Shown here: positions 7,621-16,718 of the stretch, piece after piece | Layout: each line of letters starts with the position of its first letter | Position numbering within the stretch: the stretch's first letter is position 1 | DNA from: Verrucomicrobiota bacterium | GTDB lineage: Bacteria > Verrucomicrobiota > Verrucomicrobiia > Opitutales > Opitutaceae | NCBI GenBank assembly: GCA_016235555.1 | Contig: JACRKC010000001.1 | Span: 50,420-114,419, forward strand | DNA: 64,000 nt | Direction of reading: 5' to 3' | The notes under the pieces: model-generated | Seen by the model: only the letters and a program-made list of their open reading frames with translations | What the model was told of the DNA's origin: nothing | Database searches by the model: none | Program-made: the position numbers and the translations under genes

Positions 7621-9007
7621 GGGCGTAGAACGCGTTGATCTTTTCCGCCACGTCGCGGAAGCCGATGTCTTCGCTGTAAATCACCTTGAACTCCTCGATC
7701 GCGGCATCGCGCCGGCCCATCAATTCGAGACAGGTGCCGAGTTCGTAGATCACGTCTTTCTTGGTGTCGTCCATGCCGCCGAGCTCCGCCTTGGCGGTGT
7801 TGAGCTGGCTGACGGCCAGATCGAAGAGCTTCTTGGCCTTGAACGCCCGCGCGAGGCCCACGAGCGCCGCGATCCGCACCTGCGGGCTTTTCTGCGCTTG
7901 TTGAAACTGGCCGATCGCGGCGTCGACCTGCCCGGCGTCGAGCAGCAATCCGCCGAGGTTCTGCCGCGCCGCGAAATCGTTCGGATAGCGCTCCACATAG
8001 CTCTTCGCTTCCGTGAGTTTGAACGCCGCGAGCTCGGCGCGCGCCGCGGCCAGTTTCGCTTGCGCCGCCGCGTCGCCGGCCGCCGCGGCGACCGCCGCCT
8101 CGGCCTCGTGCACGCGCCGGTCGATGATCGCGGCGGCGAGTTCCGTCTCCTGTTTTTCCAACGTGGCGTCGGTCTTGCCCGCCGGCTGGGCCCGCGCCTT
8201 GCGCACCCACACCAGCGCCTCCTCGAAATTGCCGAGCTGCCGGTAGGCCTGCGCCACGCTGCGGTAGTGATTCAGATTGAGCGGCTCCTTCGCCACCCGC
8301 GCGAGCGCTTCATCGAGCAACCGCTGCGTCATCACATCGGCTGTGACGATCTTTGCCTCCTGTTCCAGGCTCACCGTCTGCTTCTCGTCGCGCAACTTGT
8401 CGCGATACGACGTCTCGGCCCCCCAGCCGACCTTGGTGACGGTCTGGGCGACGGAGGCCTTGCGCATGAGCGATTGCGCCTCCGCATCCGTCGGCTTGGC
8501 GGCCAGGATCTCGTCGGCAATCTTGAGCGCATCCGCGGGCTTGCCGGCCGCCAGCCACGCCTCGCCCAGCGCGAGGAGATTGGCCCGATTCTCGGGCTCC
8601 AGCTCGCGCACCGCGTCCAGGGCGAACGCCACCGTCTCCGGAAACCCGAGACCCTGCGCCGCTTCGGCCAGCATCTTGAGCGCCGCGACGTTGGCGGGAT
8701 CCTTGGCGAGCAGCGTCTCGGCCGTTTCCAGTTGTTTCGCCGGATCTTTCTTCCCCCCCCCGAACATGAAGGGTGCGGCGGAGAGGCCGCTCGACACCCG
8801 CGACATAAACCCGCCTTTGCCCTTCGAGCTGCGCAATTGCGCGACCCGTTGCAGGCGCCGCACCGGCAGGCAACCCGGCTGCACTTTCAGCACCTGCGCA
8901 GTCACCTCCAAAACGTAGTCGAGCTGCCCGCGATCAAGCGCGATGCGCGCGTTGTCGATGAGCTTTTGATGCCGGGGATCGAGCGAGGCGACGGGGACTT
9001 CGGGCAT
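7616..9007 (-). CDS. Tetratricopeptide repeat protein
   Basis: A 463-residue soluble protein without a signal peptide. TPR-like helix pairs recur along its length, for example GKPADALKIADEILAAKP, NFEEALVWVRKARAQP and QVDAAIGQFQQAQKSP. Between about 60 and 85 there is a Gly/Ser/Lys-rich linker (GKGGFMSRVSSGL...FGGGKKD). The family mediates protein-protein contacts and no catalytic domain is evident. The last codon is followed by TAG, which belongs to a REP foot. It lies 45 bp downstream of glmM in the same direction, so it may be an operon tail of trpD-glmM. Confidence 0.78.
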   Translation of the reverse strand: MPEVPVASLDPRHQKLIDNARIALDRGQLDYVLEVTAQVLKVQPGCLPVRRLQRVAQLRSSKGKGGFMSRVSSGLSAAPFMFGGGKKDPAKQLETAETLLAKDPANVAALKMLAEAAQGLGFPETVAFALDAVRELEPENRANLLALGEAWLAAGKPADALKIADEILAAKPTDAEAQSLMRKASVAQTVTKVGWGAETSYRDKLRDEKQTVSLEQEAKIVTADVMTQRLLDEALARVAKEPLNLNHYRSVAQAYRQLGNFEEALVWVRKARAQPAGKTDATLEKQETELAAAIIDRRVHEAEAAVAAAAGDAAAQAKLAAARAELAAFKLTEAKSYVERYPNDFAARQNLGGLLLDAGQVDAAIGQFQQAQKSPQVRIAALVGLARAFKAKKLFDLAVSQLNTAKAELGGMDDTKKDVIYELGTCLELMGRRDAAIEEFKVIYSEDIGFRDVAEKINAFYAR

Positions 9008-9052
9008 AGGGAGCCAGCGAAATCGCCGCCCTCCCGGCGGTCAACGCCAGAC

Positions 9053-10459
9053 TCAGCCGGCGGGATCGACGATGTCCAGGTCCACCCGGGCCGCCGCCTC
9101 GAGATCCGACAGGCCCGCGCGGACCTGATCCTCGGTCGGCCCCTCCACCAGCAAACGCAGCTTCGGCTCCGTGCCGGAGTAGCGCACCAACACCCGGCCA
9201 CGAGTGCCAAGCTCCCGCTCCAAGGCGTGCACCGCCGCCGTCAGCGTCGCCAGCGCTTCGAACGGTCTTTTTTCCCGCACGGTGAGAGCCCGGCTGCGCT
9301 GCGGAAACTTGGCCATGACGCGCCGCAGTTCGGACAACGGCCGCCCCGTCGCCAGCATCACGCCGAGCACGCGCAACGCCGCCACCAGCCCGTCCCCGGT
9401 GGGCGACACTCCGGCGCACAGGATATGGCCGCTCGACTCCCCACCCAGCGTCGCGCCCTCCGCGAGCATCCGTTCGATGACATAACGGTCGCCGACCGGC
9501 GTGCGCACCACCCGGCCACCGGCCGCCGCAACGGCCGCATCCAAGCCGAGGTTGCTCTGGACCGTCGCCACCAGCACCTGCTTGTCGAGCGTGCCGGTGG
9601 TCAGGGCATGCACCGCGAGAATGGCCAGCAGTTCGTCGCCATCCAGAATCCCGCCGCGTTCATCGCACATCAGGCAGCGGTCACCGTCGCCGTCGTGGGC
9701 GATCCCCACGCGGGCCCCGGATTCGCGCACCTTCGCGGCGAGGAGTTCCGGATGCTCGCTGCCAACGCCGTCGTTGATGTTCCGGCCGTCAGGCGCGTCG
9801 CCCACGGCGACAAGCTCCGCTCCCAAGGTCCGCAACGCGACCGGGCTGGTCACACAGGTGGCGCCATGCGCGGTGTCCAACGCAATCCGCCAACCGGCGA
9901 GGGCGTGATGCGGCAACAACGACCGGGCGGCCGCCAGGTAATCCTCCACCGCCCCGGGGCGCGATTCCAGCCACGGTTCGGGCAGCATCACCGCCGCGTC
10001 GAGGTAGCCCTCGATCTGCTCTTCCTGCAGGTCGGTGAGTTTGAGACCCCGGTTGCCGAAGAATTTGATGCCGTTGTCGGCGGCGGGATTGTGGGACGCC
10101 GTGATCATGACGCCCATCCGGGCGCCGGACAACCACACCGCCCGGGCCAACGCCGGCGTCGGCAACACCCCCAGCGACACCACCTCGGCCCCGCCCGCCC
10201 GGAAGCCTCGCGCGATCGCCGCCTCGAGCGGCGCACCGGACGCGCGCGTATCGCGGCCCAGCAGCACACGGCCGATGCCAGAGGTGTTGCGCCGCTCCAA
10301 GGCGGGTTGTGGCGTGCCATCGGTGATCTTGCGACGCTCACCCGGACCACGCAGCCACTGCGTCGCGGCGAATCCCAGTTGGGTGGCGAACTTCTCATTC
10401 ACGACCGGCCCGCCATAGAGCCCCCGCACCCCGTCCGTGCCAAAGTATTTTCGACTCAT
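9053..10459 (-). CDS. glmM: Phosphoglucosamine mutase
   Basis: A 468-residue cytosolic enzyme of the alpha-D-phosphohexomutase family. GlmM converts glucosamine-6-phosphate to glucosamine-1-phosphate on the way to UDP-GlcNAc, peptidoglycan and LPS. Diagnostic parts in order are FGTDGVRG at 6-13, the phosphoserine loop TASHNP with S122, the metal loop DGDGDR, the sugar-binding GGESSGH, and a C-terminal phosphate-binding RYSGTEPKLR. The length is close to the usual 445-450 residues. The ATG at 10459 overlaps the trpD stop by 4 bp (ATGA), which points to translational coupling with trpD. Confidence 0.95.
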   Translation of the reverse strand: MSRKYFGTDGVRGLYGGPVVNEKFATQLGFAATQWLRGPGERRKITDGTPQPALERRNTSGIGRVLLGRDTRASGAPLEAAIARGFRAGGAEVVSLGVLPTPALARAVWLSGARMGVMITASHNPAADNGIKFFGNRGLKLTDLQEEQIEGYLDAAVMLPEPWLESRPGAVEDYLAAARSLLPHHALAGWRIALDTAHGATCVTSPVALRTLGAELVAVGDAPDGRNINDGVGSEHPELLAAKVRESGARVGIAHDGDGDRCLMCDERGGILDGDELLAILAVHALTTGTLDKQVLVATVQSNLGLDAAVAAAGGRVVRTPVGDRYVIERMLAEGATLGGESSGHILCAGVSPTGDGLVAALRVLGVMLATGRPLSELRRVMAKFPQRSRALTVREKRPFEALATLTAAVHALERELGTRGRVLVRYSGTEPKLRLLVEGPTEDQVRAGLSDLEAAARVDLDIVDPAG

Positions 10460-11499
10460 GACGAATAGAATTCCCGTGTCGCCGCGATTTTCCGCTTCAC
10501 CGCCCCGCCCAGGAGCAGTTCGCGCGCCGCCGGCAACCCATCGCGCACCGTCGGCACGCGCCCGACAATCCACAGCGAGACCGCCGCGTTCAGCACGATC
10601 GTATCGACCAGGCCACCCGGCCCCCGGCCGGCCAGCACCGCCTCCACCAACGCGAGATTCTGCGGCAGATCGCCGCCGACCAACTCGGCAAACGGCGCCG
10701 GCGGGAGCGCGAATTCACCTGCCTCCCATCGGGCATCGATCGCCCGCCACCGGCCGAATCCGCGCACGCGGTTCTCCGTCGCCGTGGTCAGTTCATCAAT
10801 GCCGCGATCCGGCCCGATCACGCCGTGCACGGCCAGGCCCGACTGCGTGCCGAGCGCCTGCAATGCCGCCGCGAGTTTTTCGACCCACGGCTCGGCAAAC
10901 ACCCCGAGCAGCAAGTGCGCCGGTCGCCCCGGATTGATCAGCTGGCCGAGGATGTTGAAAACCGTGCGCTGCCCCTGCGCCGCGAGCGCCTTGCGCACGG
11001 GTGCGATGTGCTTGAACGCCGGATGATAGGCCGGAGCGAAAAAGAACACGAACCCGAGTTCGGCCAGCGCCCCACGCAACTTCTCCGGCGGCGCGTCGAG
11101 CTTCACCCCCAAGGCGCCCAGCAGGTCGGCGCTGCCGCATTTTGATGTGATGCCCCGATTGCCGTGCTTCATCACCGTGACCCCCGCACTCGCGAGCACG
11201 AGCACCACCATGCTCGACACGTTGAAACCGCCCGCGTGGTCGCCCCCGGTGCCGACGATGTCGATGGCCCGGGGGGCCCACGCTTCGACGCCGGGGTCGA
11301 TCGCCCGCGCCCGGAAGGCCGCCGCAAACCCCGCCACCTCCTCGGCGGATTCGCCCTTGCGGGCCAGCGCGGAGAGAAAATCAGCCTTCGGCCCCTCGTC
11401 GCCTTCCCCCGCCAGCGCGCCGGCCGCCATCTCGATCTCGGCCGCGGTGAGGGAGCAACCGGCGGCGAGCTGTGCGGTCAGGAGTGGAAGCGAAGACAT
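10456..11499 (-). CDS. trpD: Anthranilate phosphoribosyltransferase
   Basis: A 347-residue enzyme that transfers phosphoribose from PRPP to anthranilate, the second committed step of tryptophan synthesis. The PRPP-binding segment GTGGDHAGGFNVSSM, the loop KHGNRGITSKCGSADLLGALG and the anthranilate-side motif FFFAPAYHPA are all present. It normally sits in a trp operon. Here it precedes glmM with a 4-bp ATGA overlap, and no other trp genes are in the window. The start at 11499 matches the usual N-terminal helix. The gene is divergent from uppP, with 64 bp between the starts. Confidence 0.94.
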   Translation of the reverse strand: MSSLPLLTAQLAAGCSLTAAEIEMAAGALAGEGDEGPKADFLSALARKGESAEEVAGFAAAFRARAIDPGVEAWAPRAIDIVGTGGDHAGGFNVSSMVVLVLASAGVTVMKHGNRGITSKCGSADLLGALGVKLDAPPEKLRGALAELGFVFFFAPAYHPAFKHIAPVRKALAAQGQRTVFNILGQLINPGRPAHLLLGVFAEPWVEKLAAALQALGTQSGLAVHGVIGPDRGIDELTTATENRVRGFGRWRAIDARWEAGEFALPPAPFAELVGGDLPQNLALVEAVLAGRGPGGLVDTIVLNAAVSLWIVGRVPTVRDGLPAARELLLGGAVKRKIAATREFYSS

Positions 11500-11563
11500 G
11501 CGGTCCGTCGAGTGAGCCGAGCGACCCGCCAGCCGCAAATAAATTTGCGGGCAATGACAGAAC

Positions 11564-12568
11564 ATGAAATCACGCGGCGTGCGCATTCTTTTCCGGCTCG
11601 TTTTCGCCCTGGTTGTCGCCAGTGCCACTTGTGTTCATGCCGCCGGGGCATCTCCCAAAGCGTCACCGACCCCGGCTGCAGAACTCAGCATCATCGACGC
11701 CATCACGCTCGGCCTCGTGGAGGGGGTGACCGAGTTTCTCCCGGTGTCCTCCACGGGCCACCTGATCATCGCCTCGCGCTTCCTGGGGCTGGAAAGCGAG
11801 CAACCCCTCGTCGGCCACGACGGTGCCCCCCTGTGGTATCGCAAACCCTCTCCCAAGCATCCGGCCGGGGAGCGCCTGACCCTGAAACTGGCGGCCGACA
11901 CCTACACCGTCGTGATTCAATTCGGAGCGATCGCAGCCGTCGCCGTGCTGTATTGGTCGCAAATGCTCTCGATGGTGCGCGGACTGCTTGGCCAGGATCC
12001 GGCCGGCCGCCGGCTGCTGGTCAACCTCGTGCTCGCCTTCGTGCCCACCGCCGCCGTCGGTCTGCTGGCGCACGACTGGATTTCCGCGCACCTGTTTGGA
12101 GTCGGCCCGGTGATCGTCGCCCAAGTCGTCGGCGCAGCGCTCATGCTCTGGGTCGAGCAATGGCGCCGGGGGCATCCGCCGCGGACCGAGGAACTGACGC
12201 CGCGAAGCGCGGCGACGATCGGAGCGCTGCAATGCGTGGCCATGTGGCCGGGCACGAGTCGGTCGATGATGACCATCGTCGGCGGATATTTTTCCGGGCT
12301 CGATTCCCGGCGCGCGGCCGAGTTCAGTTTTCTCCTTGGATTCGTCACCCTCAGCGCCGCCACCATCCTGAAAAGCTACAAGAGCGGTGCGGCGATGATC
12401 GCCGTTTTCGGCTGGCCGCATGTGCTCCTCGGATGCGTCGTGGCCGCGATCACCGCGGCGATCTGCGTGCGCTGGCTCGTCGGCTGGCTGACCCGCCATG
12501 GCCTGACCCTCTTCGCCTACTACCGGCTGGCCACCGCGGCGGTCCTCGCCGTGGTGTTTTACCTCTGA
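11564..12568 (+). CDS. uppP: Undecaprenyl-diphosphatase with extended N-terminus and insertion
   Basis: A 334-residue integral membrane enzyme that dephosphorylates undecaprenyl diphosphate to recycle the carrier for peptidoglycan and O-antigen. Signature segments are EGVTEFLPVSSTGH at 53-66 and PGTSRS at 229-234, which carry the catalytic Glu, Ser, His and Arg residues of the BacA/UppP family. Usual members have about 265-280 residues. The excess is a 40-residue signal-like leader and a hydrophilic insertion at about 78-110 (from SEQPLVGHDG to KLAAD) in the first periplasmic-side loop. It is divergent from trpD. Confidence 0.92.
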   Translation: MKSRGVRILFRLVFALVVASATCVHAAGASPKASPTPAAELSIIDAITLGLVEGVTEFLPVSSTGHLIIASRFLGLESEQPLVGHDGAPLWYRKPSPKHPAGERLTLKLAADTYTVVIQFGAIAAVAVLYWSQMLSMVRGLLGQDPAGRRLLVNLVLAFVPTAAVGLLAHDWISAHLFGVGPVIVAQVVGAALMLWVEQWRRGHPPRTEELTPRSAATIGALQCVAMWPGTSRSMMTIVGGYFSGLDSRRAAEFSFLLGFVTLSAATILKSYKSGAAMIAVFGWPHVLLGCVVAAITAAICVRWLVGWLTRHGLTLFAYYRLATAAVLAVVFYL

Positions 12569-12591
12569 AAAACAGCGGACAAGGATGGCGC

Positions 12592-12619
12592 TTGACGCGT
12601 CCGCCAGCCGGCCTTTACT
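12592..12619 (+). promoter_or_regulatory. Possible sigma-70-type promoter for rpmF-plsX-fabH
   Basis: TTGACG at 12592-12597 and TTTACT at 12614-12619 are separated by 16 bp and lie about 65 bp upstream of the rpmF start. The -35 box is close to consensus and the -10 box is weak. It lies in the only sizeable gap between uppP and rpmF. No factor binding site was recognised. Confidence 0.4.
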
Positions 12620-12685
12620 CCGACCCCTTCACTAAGAATCAGCGGGCGTTTTTCCGAGGCGCACGCGCTCAAAAACTCACTCACC

Positions 12686-12865
12686 ATGGCCAATCCGAAA
12701 CGCAAGCAGTCCAAACGTCGCAGCGCCAACCGCCGCGCCGCCAACGCTTTCAAAGCGCCGCAGTTCGCGACCGACCCGACCGACGGCAGCCTGTTTCGGC
12801 CGCACCGTGTGAATCCGAAGAACGGCATGTATCGCGGTCGCCAGGTGCTCACGGTCGAGGTCTGA
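12686..12865 (+). CDS. rpmF: 50S ribosomal protein bL32
   Basis: A 59-residue basic protein with the family start ANPKRKQSKRRSANRRA and the later segment PHRVNPKNGMYRGR. It belongs to the large ribosomal subunit. The Cys pairs that form a zinc ribbon in many bL32 proteins are absent, so this is the zinc-independent form. It is followed 31 bp later by plsX, the common rpmF-plsX-fabH order. The yceD gene that often precedes rpmF is missing and uppP takes its place. Confidence 0.93.
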   Translation: MANPKRKQSKRRSANRRAANAFKAPQFATDPTDGSLFRPHRVNPKNGMYRGRQVLTVEV

Positions 12866-12896
12866 ACCTCGGACGCGTTCCCCAGCCATCCCCGCG

Positions 12897-13991
12897 ATGG
12901 TCACCCATTCCGGCGCCACGGGGCGCATCGCAGTCGACGCCATGGGCGGCGACCTCGGTCCGGCCGAGGTGGTTGCGGCGGTCAAACTGGCCCTGCACAG
13001 CGACACGCTCAACCCGATCACGATCGTCGGCGACGAAGCGGTGCTGGGACCGCTGATCGCCCATGCCGGCCTGCAACCCGGCCCCCGGCTCCAGCTGTTT
13101 CACGCCGCGGAAGTCATCACGATGGATGACAAACCGCTGAACGCGCTGAAGAAGAAGAAGGACTCGTCGATGGTGCGGGCCATCGAGTTGGTGAAAAGCG
13201 GAGAGGCGAGCGTGGTCGTCAGTTGCGGCAACACCGGCGCGCTCATGGCCGGCGGCACCCTGCGCCTGCGTCCGATGGAGGGCATCGCCCGCCCGGCGCT
13301 CGCCGCCATCTGCCCCCGCGAAGGCGGACATTTTGTCTTGATCGATGCCGGCGCCAACCCCGAGGCGAAACCGGAGCACCTCGTCCACAACGCCATCCTC
13401 GGCAGCCACTATTGCCGCGTGATGCTTAATGTCCCCGCTCCTCGCGTCGGCCTGATGACCATTGGCACCGAGGAAGGCAAGGGCAACGCCCTCATCGGCG
13501 AGACCCATGACCTGCTCCGCCGCGTGAGCGGCATCATCAATTACGCCGGTCCGATCGAGGGGTTTCACGTTTTTGCCGAACACGTGGATGTGGTCGTGTG
13601 CGACGGCTTCGTCGGCAACATCATGATCAAGAGCTGGGAGTCGCTCGTGCGGTTTTTCTCCGCGATGTTGAAGGAGGAGCTCCAGGCGAATCCCATGCGC
13701 GCCACCGGCGCCTTGCTCTCCAAAGGCGCGTTTAATGCGCTCAAGGAACGCATCAATCCCGAGCGCTACGGCGGCGCCCCCCTGCTCGGTCTGAATGGCC
13801 ACATCCTCAAGGCCCACGGCTCGTCCAACCGCCGCGCCATCCGCAGCGCGATTCAAGCCGCCAGCGGGATCATCAAGGCCGACATGAATCACCATATTCT
13901 GGCCGACATCGCCCGCGCCAACGAGGCGCTCGCCCGCCAAGGCGATCCGCTCCATCCCGCGCTTGCCGCCACCGCGCCGCTTTCCCGCTGA
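12897..13991 (+). CDS. plsX: Phosphate acyltransferase PlsX
   Basis: A 364-residue enzyme that converts acyl-ACP to acyl-phosphate, the donor for PlsY in phospholipid synthesis. The N-terminal AVDAMGGDLGP, then SCGNTGALMAGG and DGFVGNIMIKSWE, are family signatures. The length is slightly above the usual 330-350. Its stop overlaps the fabH start as TGATG, a 1-bp overlap, which indicates tight coupling. It probably acts as a peripheral membrane protein, as in characterised homologues. Confidence 0.95.
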   Translation: MVTHSGATGRIAVDAMGGDLGPAEVVAAVKLALHSDTLNPITIVGDEAVLGPLIAHAGLQPGPRLQLFHAAEVITMDDKPLNALKKKKDSSMVRAIELVKSGEASVVVSCGNTGALMAGGTLRLRPMEGIARPALAAICPREGGHFVLIDAGANPEAKPEHLVHNAILGSHYCRVMLNVPAPRVGLMTIGTEEGKGNALIGETHDLLRRVSGIINYAGPIEGFHVFAEHVDVVVCDGFVGNIMIKSWESLVRFFSAMLKEELQANPMRATGALLSKGAFNALKERINPERYGGAPLLGLNGHILKAHGSSNRRAIRSAIQAASGIIKADMNHHILADIARANEALARQGDPLHPALAATAPLSR

Positions 13992-14983
13992 TGTCCACCC
14001 GCTCCACCGTGATACTTGGCACCGGCGCCTACGCGCCCCGGCGCGTGCTGACCAACGAGGATCTCGCACACACGGTGGACACCTCCGACGAGTGGATCCG
14101 CACCCGCACCGGCATCCGCGAACGCCGGATTGCGGGCGAAGGCGAAAACACCTCCGACATGGGTGTGGCCGCCGCGAAAGCTGCGCTGGCCGACGCCGGC
14201 CTCGTGCCGGCCGACATCGACCTGCTGGTGGTCGCCACGGTCACACCCGACATGCCCATGCCCGCCGCCGCGTGCATGATCCAACACAAGCTCGGCGTGC
14301 CCACCACCGCCGCGTGCTTCGATCTCAACGCCGCATGCTCCGGGTTCATCTACGCGCTGGATACCGCCAGCGCGATGCTCACCTCGGGGCGTTACACGAA
14401 GGCTCTCGTCATCGGCGTCGAAAAGCTCTCCGCCGTGGTCGACTGGAAGGACCGGACGACCTGTGTGCTTTTCGGTGACGGCGCCGGCGCCGTCGTCATG
14501 GGCCTCGGCGCCGAGCCGGGCCGCGGTCTGCTCGGCACGAAACTGGGCGCGTTCGGCGAGAGCGTCGATCTCCTGTGCATTCCGCGCGGCGGCAGCGCGG
14601 CCCCCGCCACCGTCGAGTCGCTCGCCAACGGCGGTCACTTCATCAAGATGAAGGGCAAGGAGGTCTTCAAGGTGGCCGTCCGCGCGATGGATGAAGCCGC
14701 CCGGGATATCCTGGAACAACACCAACTGCGCGCGGATCAGATTGCGCTCGTGATTCCCCATCAGGCGAACCTCCGCATCATCGAGGCCATCTCCGAATAC
14801 CTTGAGCTCCCGATGGAGCGTTTTTTCGTCAACCTCGAACGTTACGGCAACACCTCCGCCGCCTCCATCCCGCTCGCGCTCGACGAAGCCCGCCGCTCCG
14901 GCCGGATCAAACCGGGCGATGTCACGCTGCTGGTCGCATTTGGGGCGGGCTTGACCTACGGAAGTGCGCTGATTCGCTGGTGA
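13991..14983 (+). CDS. fabH: Beta-ketoacyl-ACP synthase III
   Basis: A 330-residue thiolase-fold enzyme that condenses acetyl-CoA with malonyl-ACP to start fatty acid synthesis. The catalytic triad is visible: C116 in NAACSGF, H257 in IPHQANLR, and N287 in RYGNTSAAS. The N-terminal RTGIRERRI is also typical. It overlaps plsX by 1 bp and the next TPR gene by 4 bp, so lipid initiation genes are coupled to envelope biogenesis genes downstream. Confidence 0.96.
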   Translation: MSTRSTVILGTGAYAPRRVLTNEDLAHTVDTSDEWIRTRTGIRERRIAGEGENTSDMGVAAAKAALADAGLVPADIDLLVVATVTPDMPMPAAACMIQHKLGVPTTAACFDLNAACSGFIYALDTASAMLTSGRYTKALVIGVEKLSAVVDWKDRTTCVLFGDGAGAVVMGLGAEPGRGLLGTKLGAFGESVDLLCIPRGGSAAPATVESLANGGHFIKMKGKEVFKVAVRAMDEAARDILEQHQLRADQIALVIPHQANLRIIEAISEYLELPMERFFVNLERYGNTSAASIPLALDEARRSGRIKPGDVTLLVAFGAGLTYGSALIRW

Positions 14984-16068
14984 ACGCTATTTTCTCGATG
15001 CGCCTCCTCTCCGCTCGCGCGCTGCGCGCCCCGTTCCTCCTGGCTTCACTTGCCTGCTGTCTGGCCCCCGCGCTGCGTGCCGATTTGGTCTGGAGCAAGG
15101 ACACCGGCTGGCGCGTCGAAGGCGGTGCCCTCTCCGGTCTCACGGGCGCCGAAGGCCGCAACGCCCTCGATCAAATGAATCGCGCCCGCGAAAGCGAGGA
15201 GCACGGCTCGACCCGCAGCGCCTACAAGACCTACGAGTCGGTCGCCAAAAAATATCCCAACTCGATTTACGCGCCGGAGGCCCTTTACCGAGGCGGCCGC
15301 CTGCATCTGGCCCGCAAGGAATTCACCAAGGCTTTTGACGATTTTCAGCAGGTGCTCAGCCGCTACCCGAATACCAAGCGCTTCAACGAAATCGTCGGGG
15401 AGCAATATCGCATCGCCAGCGCCCTGCTCGACGGCGCCCGCGGCCGGATGTTCTTCGGCCTGCTACCCGGGTTCGTGCAGCGCGAAAAAGCCCTCGAGTA
15501 TTTTGAGACGATCCTCGGCAACGCGCCCTACAGCGACTACGCGCCCCTTTCGTTGATGAACATCGCCCGCGGTCATCAAAAGCTGGGGCACACCGAGGAT
15601 GCCATCGATGCGCTTGATCGCATGATCAACAATTACCCCCAGAGTCTCCTGGCCCCGGACGCTTACCTCAAACTCGGCCAGACCCACGCCACGCTCGTCG
15701 ACGGCCCCTATTACGACCAGGCGGCGACCAAGGAGGCGATCACCTACTTCACCGACTTCATGCTGCTTTTCCCCGGCGACGCCGGAGTAGCCGCAGCCGA
15801 GAAAGGCCTCGACAACATGAAGACCATGCTCGCCGAGAGCAAAATGCGCATCGGCGACTTCTACTTCTACAAGCGCAGTAATTTTACCGCTGCCCGCGTA
15901 TTCTACAACGAGGCCATCACCGCCTATCCGGAATCGCCGATCGCCGGCCGCGCCAAATTGCGATTGGCCGATGTCGAAGCCAAAGCCGCCGGCAAGAAAG
16001 CTCCGGCCGAAGGCAAGGCGGCCGACGAGGCTGCACCGAAGCGGAAAAAGTTCCTGGGGATCTTCTGA
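14980..16068 (+). CDS. Periplasmic TPR protein, BamD-like
   Basis: A 362-residue exported protein. The frame can start at GTG 14980 (4-bp overlap with fabH) or ATG 14998, and the signal peptide RLLSARALRAPFLLASLACC fits either. The mature part has TPR units of the outer-membrane-assembly BamD/YbgF type: AYKTYESVAKKYPNS, AFDDFQQVLSRYPNT, AIDALDRMINNYPQS and AARVFYNEAITAYPES. The tail is rich in Ala and Lys and ends KRKKFLGIF. A BamD role is plausible from repeat type and from the coupled LptE-like gene. A good lipobox is not visible, and other periplasmic scaffolding roles are possible. Confidence 0.7.
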   Translation: MNAIFSMRLLSARALRAPFLLASLACCLAPALRADLVWSKDTGWRVEGGALSGLTGAEGRNALDQMNRARESEEHGSTRSAYKTYESVAKKYPNSIYAPEALYRGGRLHLARKEFTKAFDDFQQVLSRYPNTKRFNEIVGEQYRIASALLDGARGRMFFGLLPGFVQREKALEYFETILGNAPYSDYAPLSLMNIARGHQKLGHTEDAIDALDRMINNYPQSLLAPDAYLKLGQTHATLVDGPYYDQAATKEAITYFTDFMLLFPGDAGVAAAEKGLDNMKTMLAESKMRIGDFYFYKRSNFTAARVFYNEAITAYPESPIAGRAKLRLADVEAKAAGKKAPAEGKAADEAAPKRKKFLGIF

Positions 16069-16682
16069 TGAACCCGGGGCTTGGTGACGGGCCCGCGGCC
16101 GACCCGCAGGCCGTCGCCGCGAGCGATCACACCTCAATCCCCCGGGATCGACGGCTGCGGATCCGCCGCGGCGGACGGACTGGGATAAAGGCGCTCGGCG
16201 TCCTCCTGTGCTTGGGGTGGACCGCCTGCACTCATTATCAGCTCGGCACCGGCGCCCGGCCCACGTTCCAGTCGATTTACGTCGAACCGGTCGCCAACAA
16301 AACCCTCGTGCCGCAGGCCCGCGAGGCCGTCACCACGCACCTGCGGCAGACGCTGCTGCGCGATGCGCGCCTTACGCTCGCTCATTCGCCGGAGAACGCC
16401 GACGCCACCCTGCGGGTCACCATCACCGACTTCCACCGCGACACGGCTTCTCCGCGGGAGGGCGACACGGGACTCGCCCGGAAATTCAACCTCACACTGG
16501 GAGCCGCTTGCACGCTGCGCGACAACCGCAGCGGGCGGACCATCGTCGAAGCACGCCCGATTTCAGTTCAGCGCGAGGCTTTCACCGACAGCGGACAACT
16601 CCAAAGCGAATACCAGACCATCCCGTTGCTCGCCGAATCGCTCGCCGGAAAAATCGCCCACGCGATCCTGGACGTCTGGTAG
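16068..16682 (+). CDS. lptE: LptE-like outer membrane LPS-assembly protein
   Basis: A 204-residue protein with a long leader, a hydrophobic stretch at about 41-55 (LGVLLCLGWTAC) and a possible lipidation Cys near residue 54. The mature domain (YQLGTGARPTFQSIYVEPVANKT, then LRVTITDFHRD and ESLAGKIAHAILDVW) matches the LptE family fold, which plugs the LptD barrel during LPS insertion. The lipobox is poor (WTAC). The start overlaps the preceding TPR gene by 1 bp (TGATG). No lptD gene is in the window. Confidence 0.72.
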   Translation: MNPGLGDGPAADPQAVAASDHTSIPRDRRLRIRRGGRTGIKALGVLLCLGWTACTHYQLGTGARPTFQSIYVEPVANKTLVPQAREAVTTHLRQTLLRDARLTLAHSPENADATLRVTITDFHRDTASPREGDTGLARKFNLTLGAACTLRDNRSGRTIVEARPISVQREAFTDSGQLQSEYQTIPLLAESLAGKIAHAILDVW

Positions 16683-16718
16683 GCGGTCTGCTGACGATCT
16701 GAGGCGGGGTGGGCTTCG

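Noticed and set aside
7898..10468. An 856-codon plus-strand open frame opposite TPR and glmM genes
   Set aside because: It spans two well-supported minus-strand genes and has an Arg-rich shadow composition.
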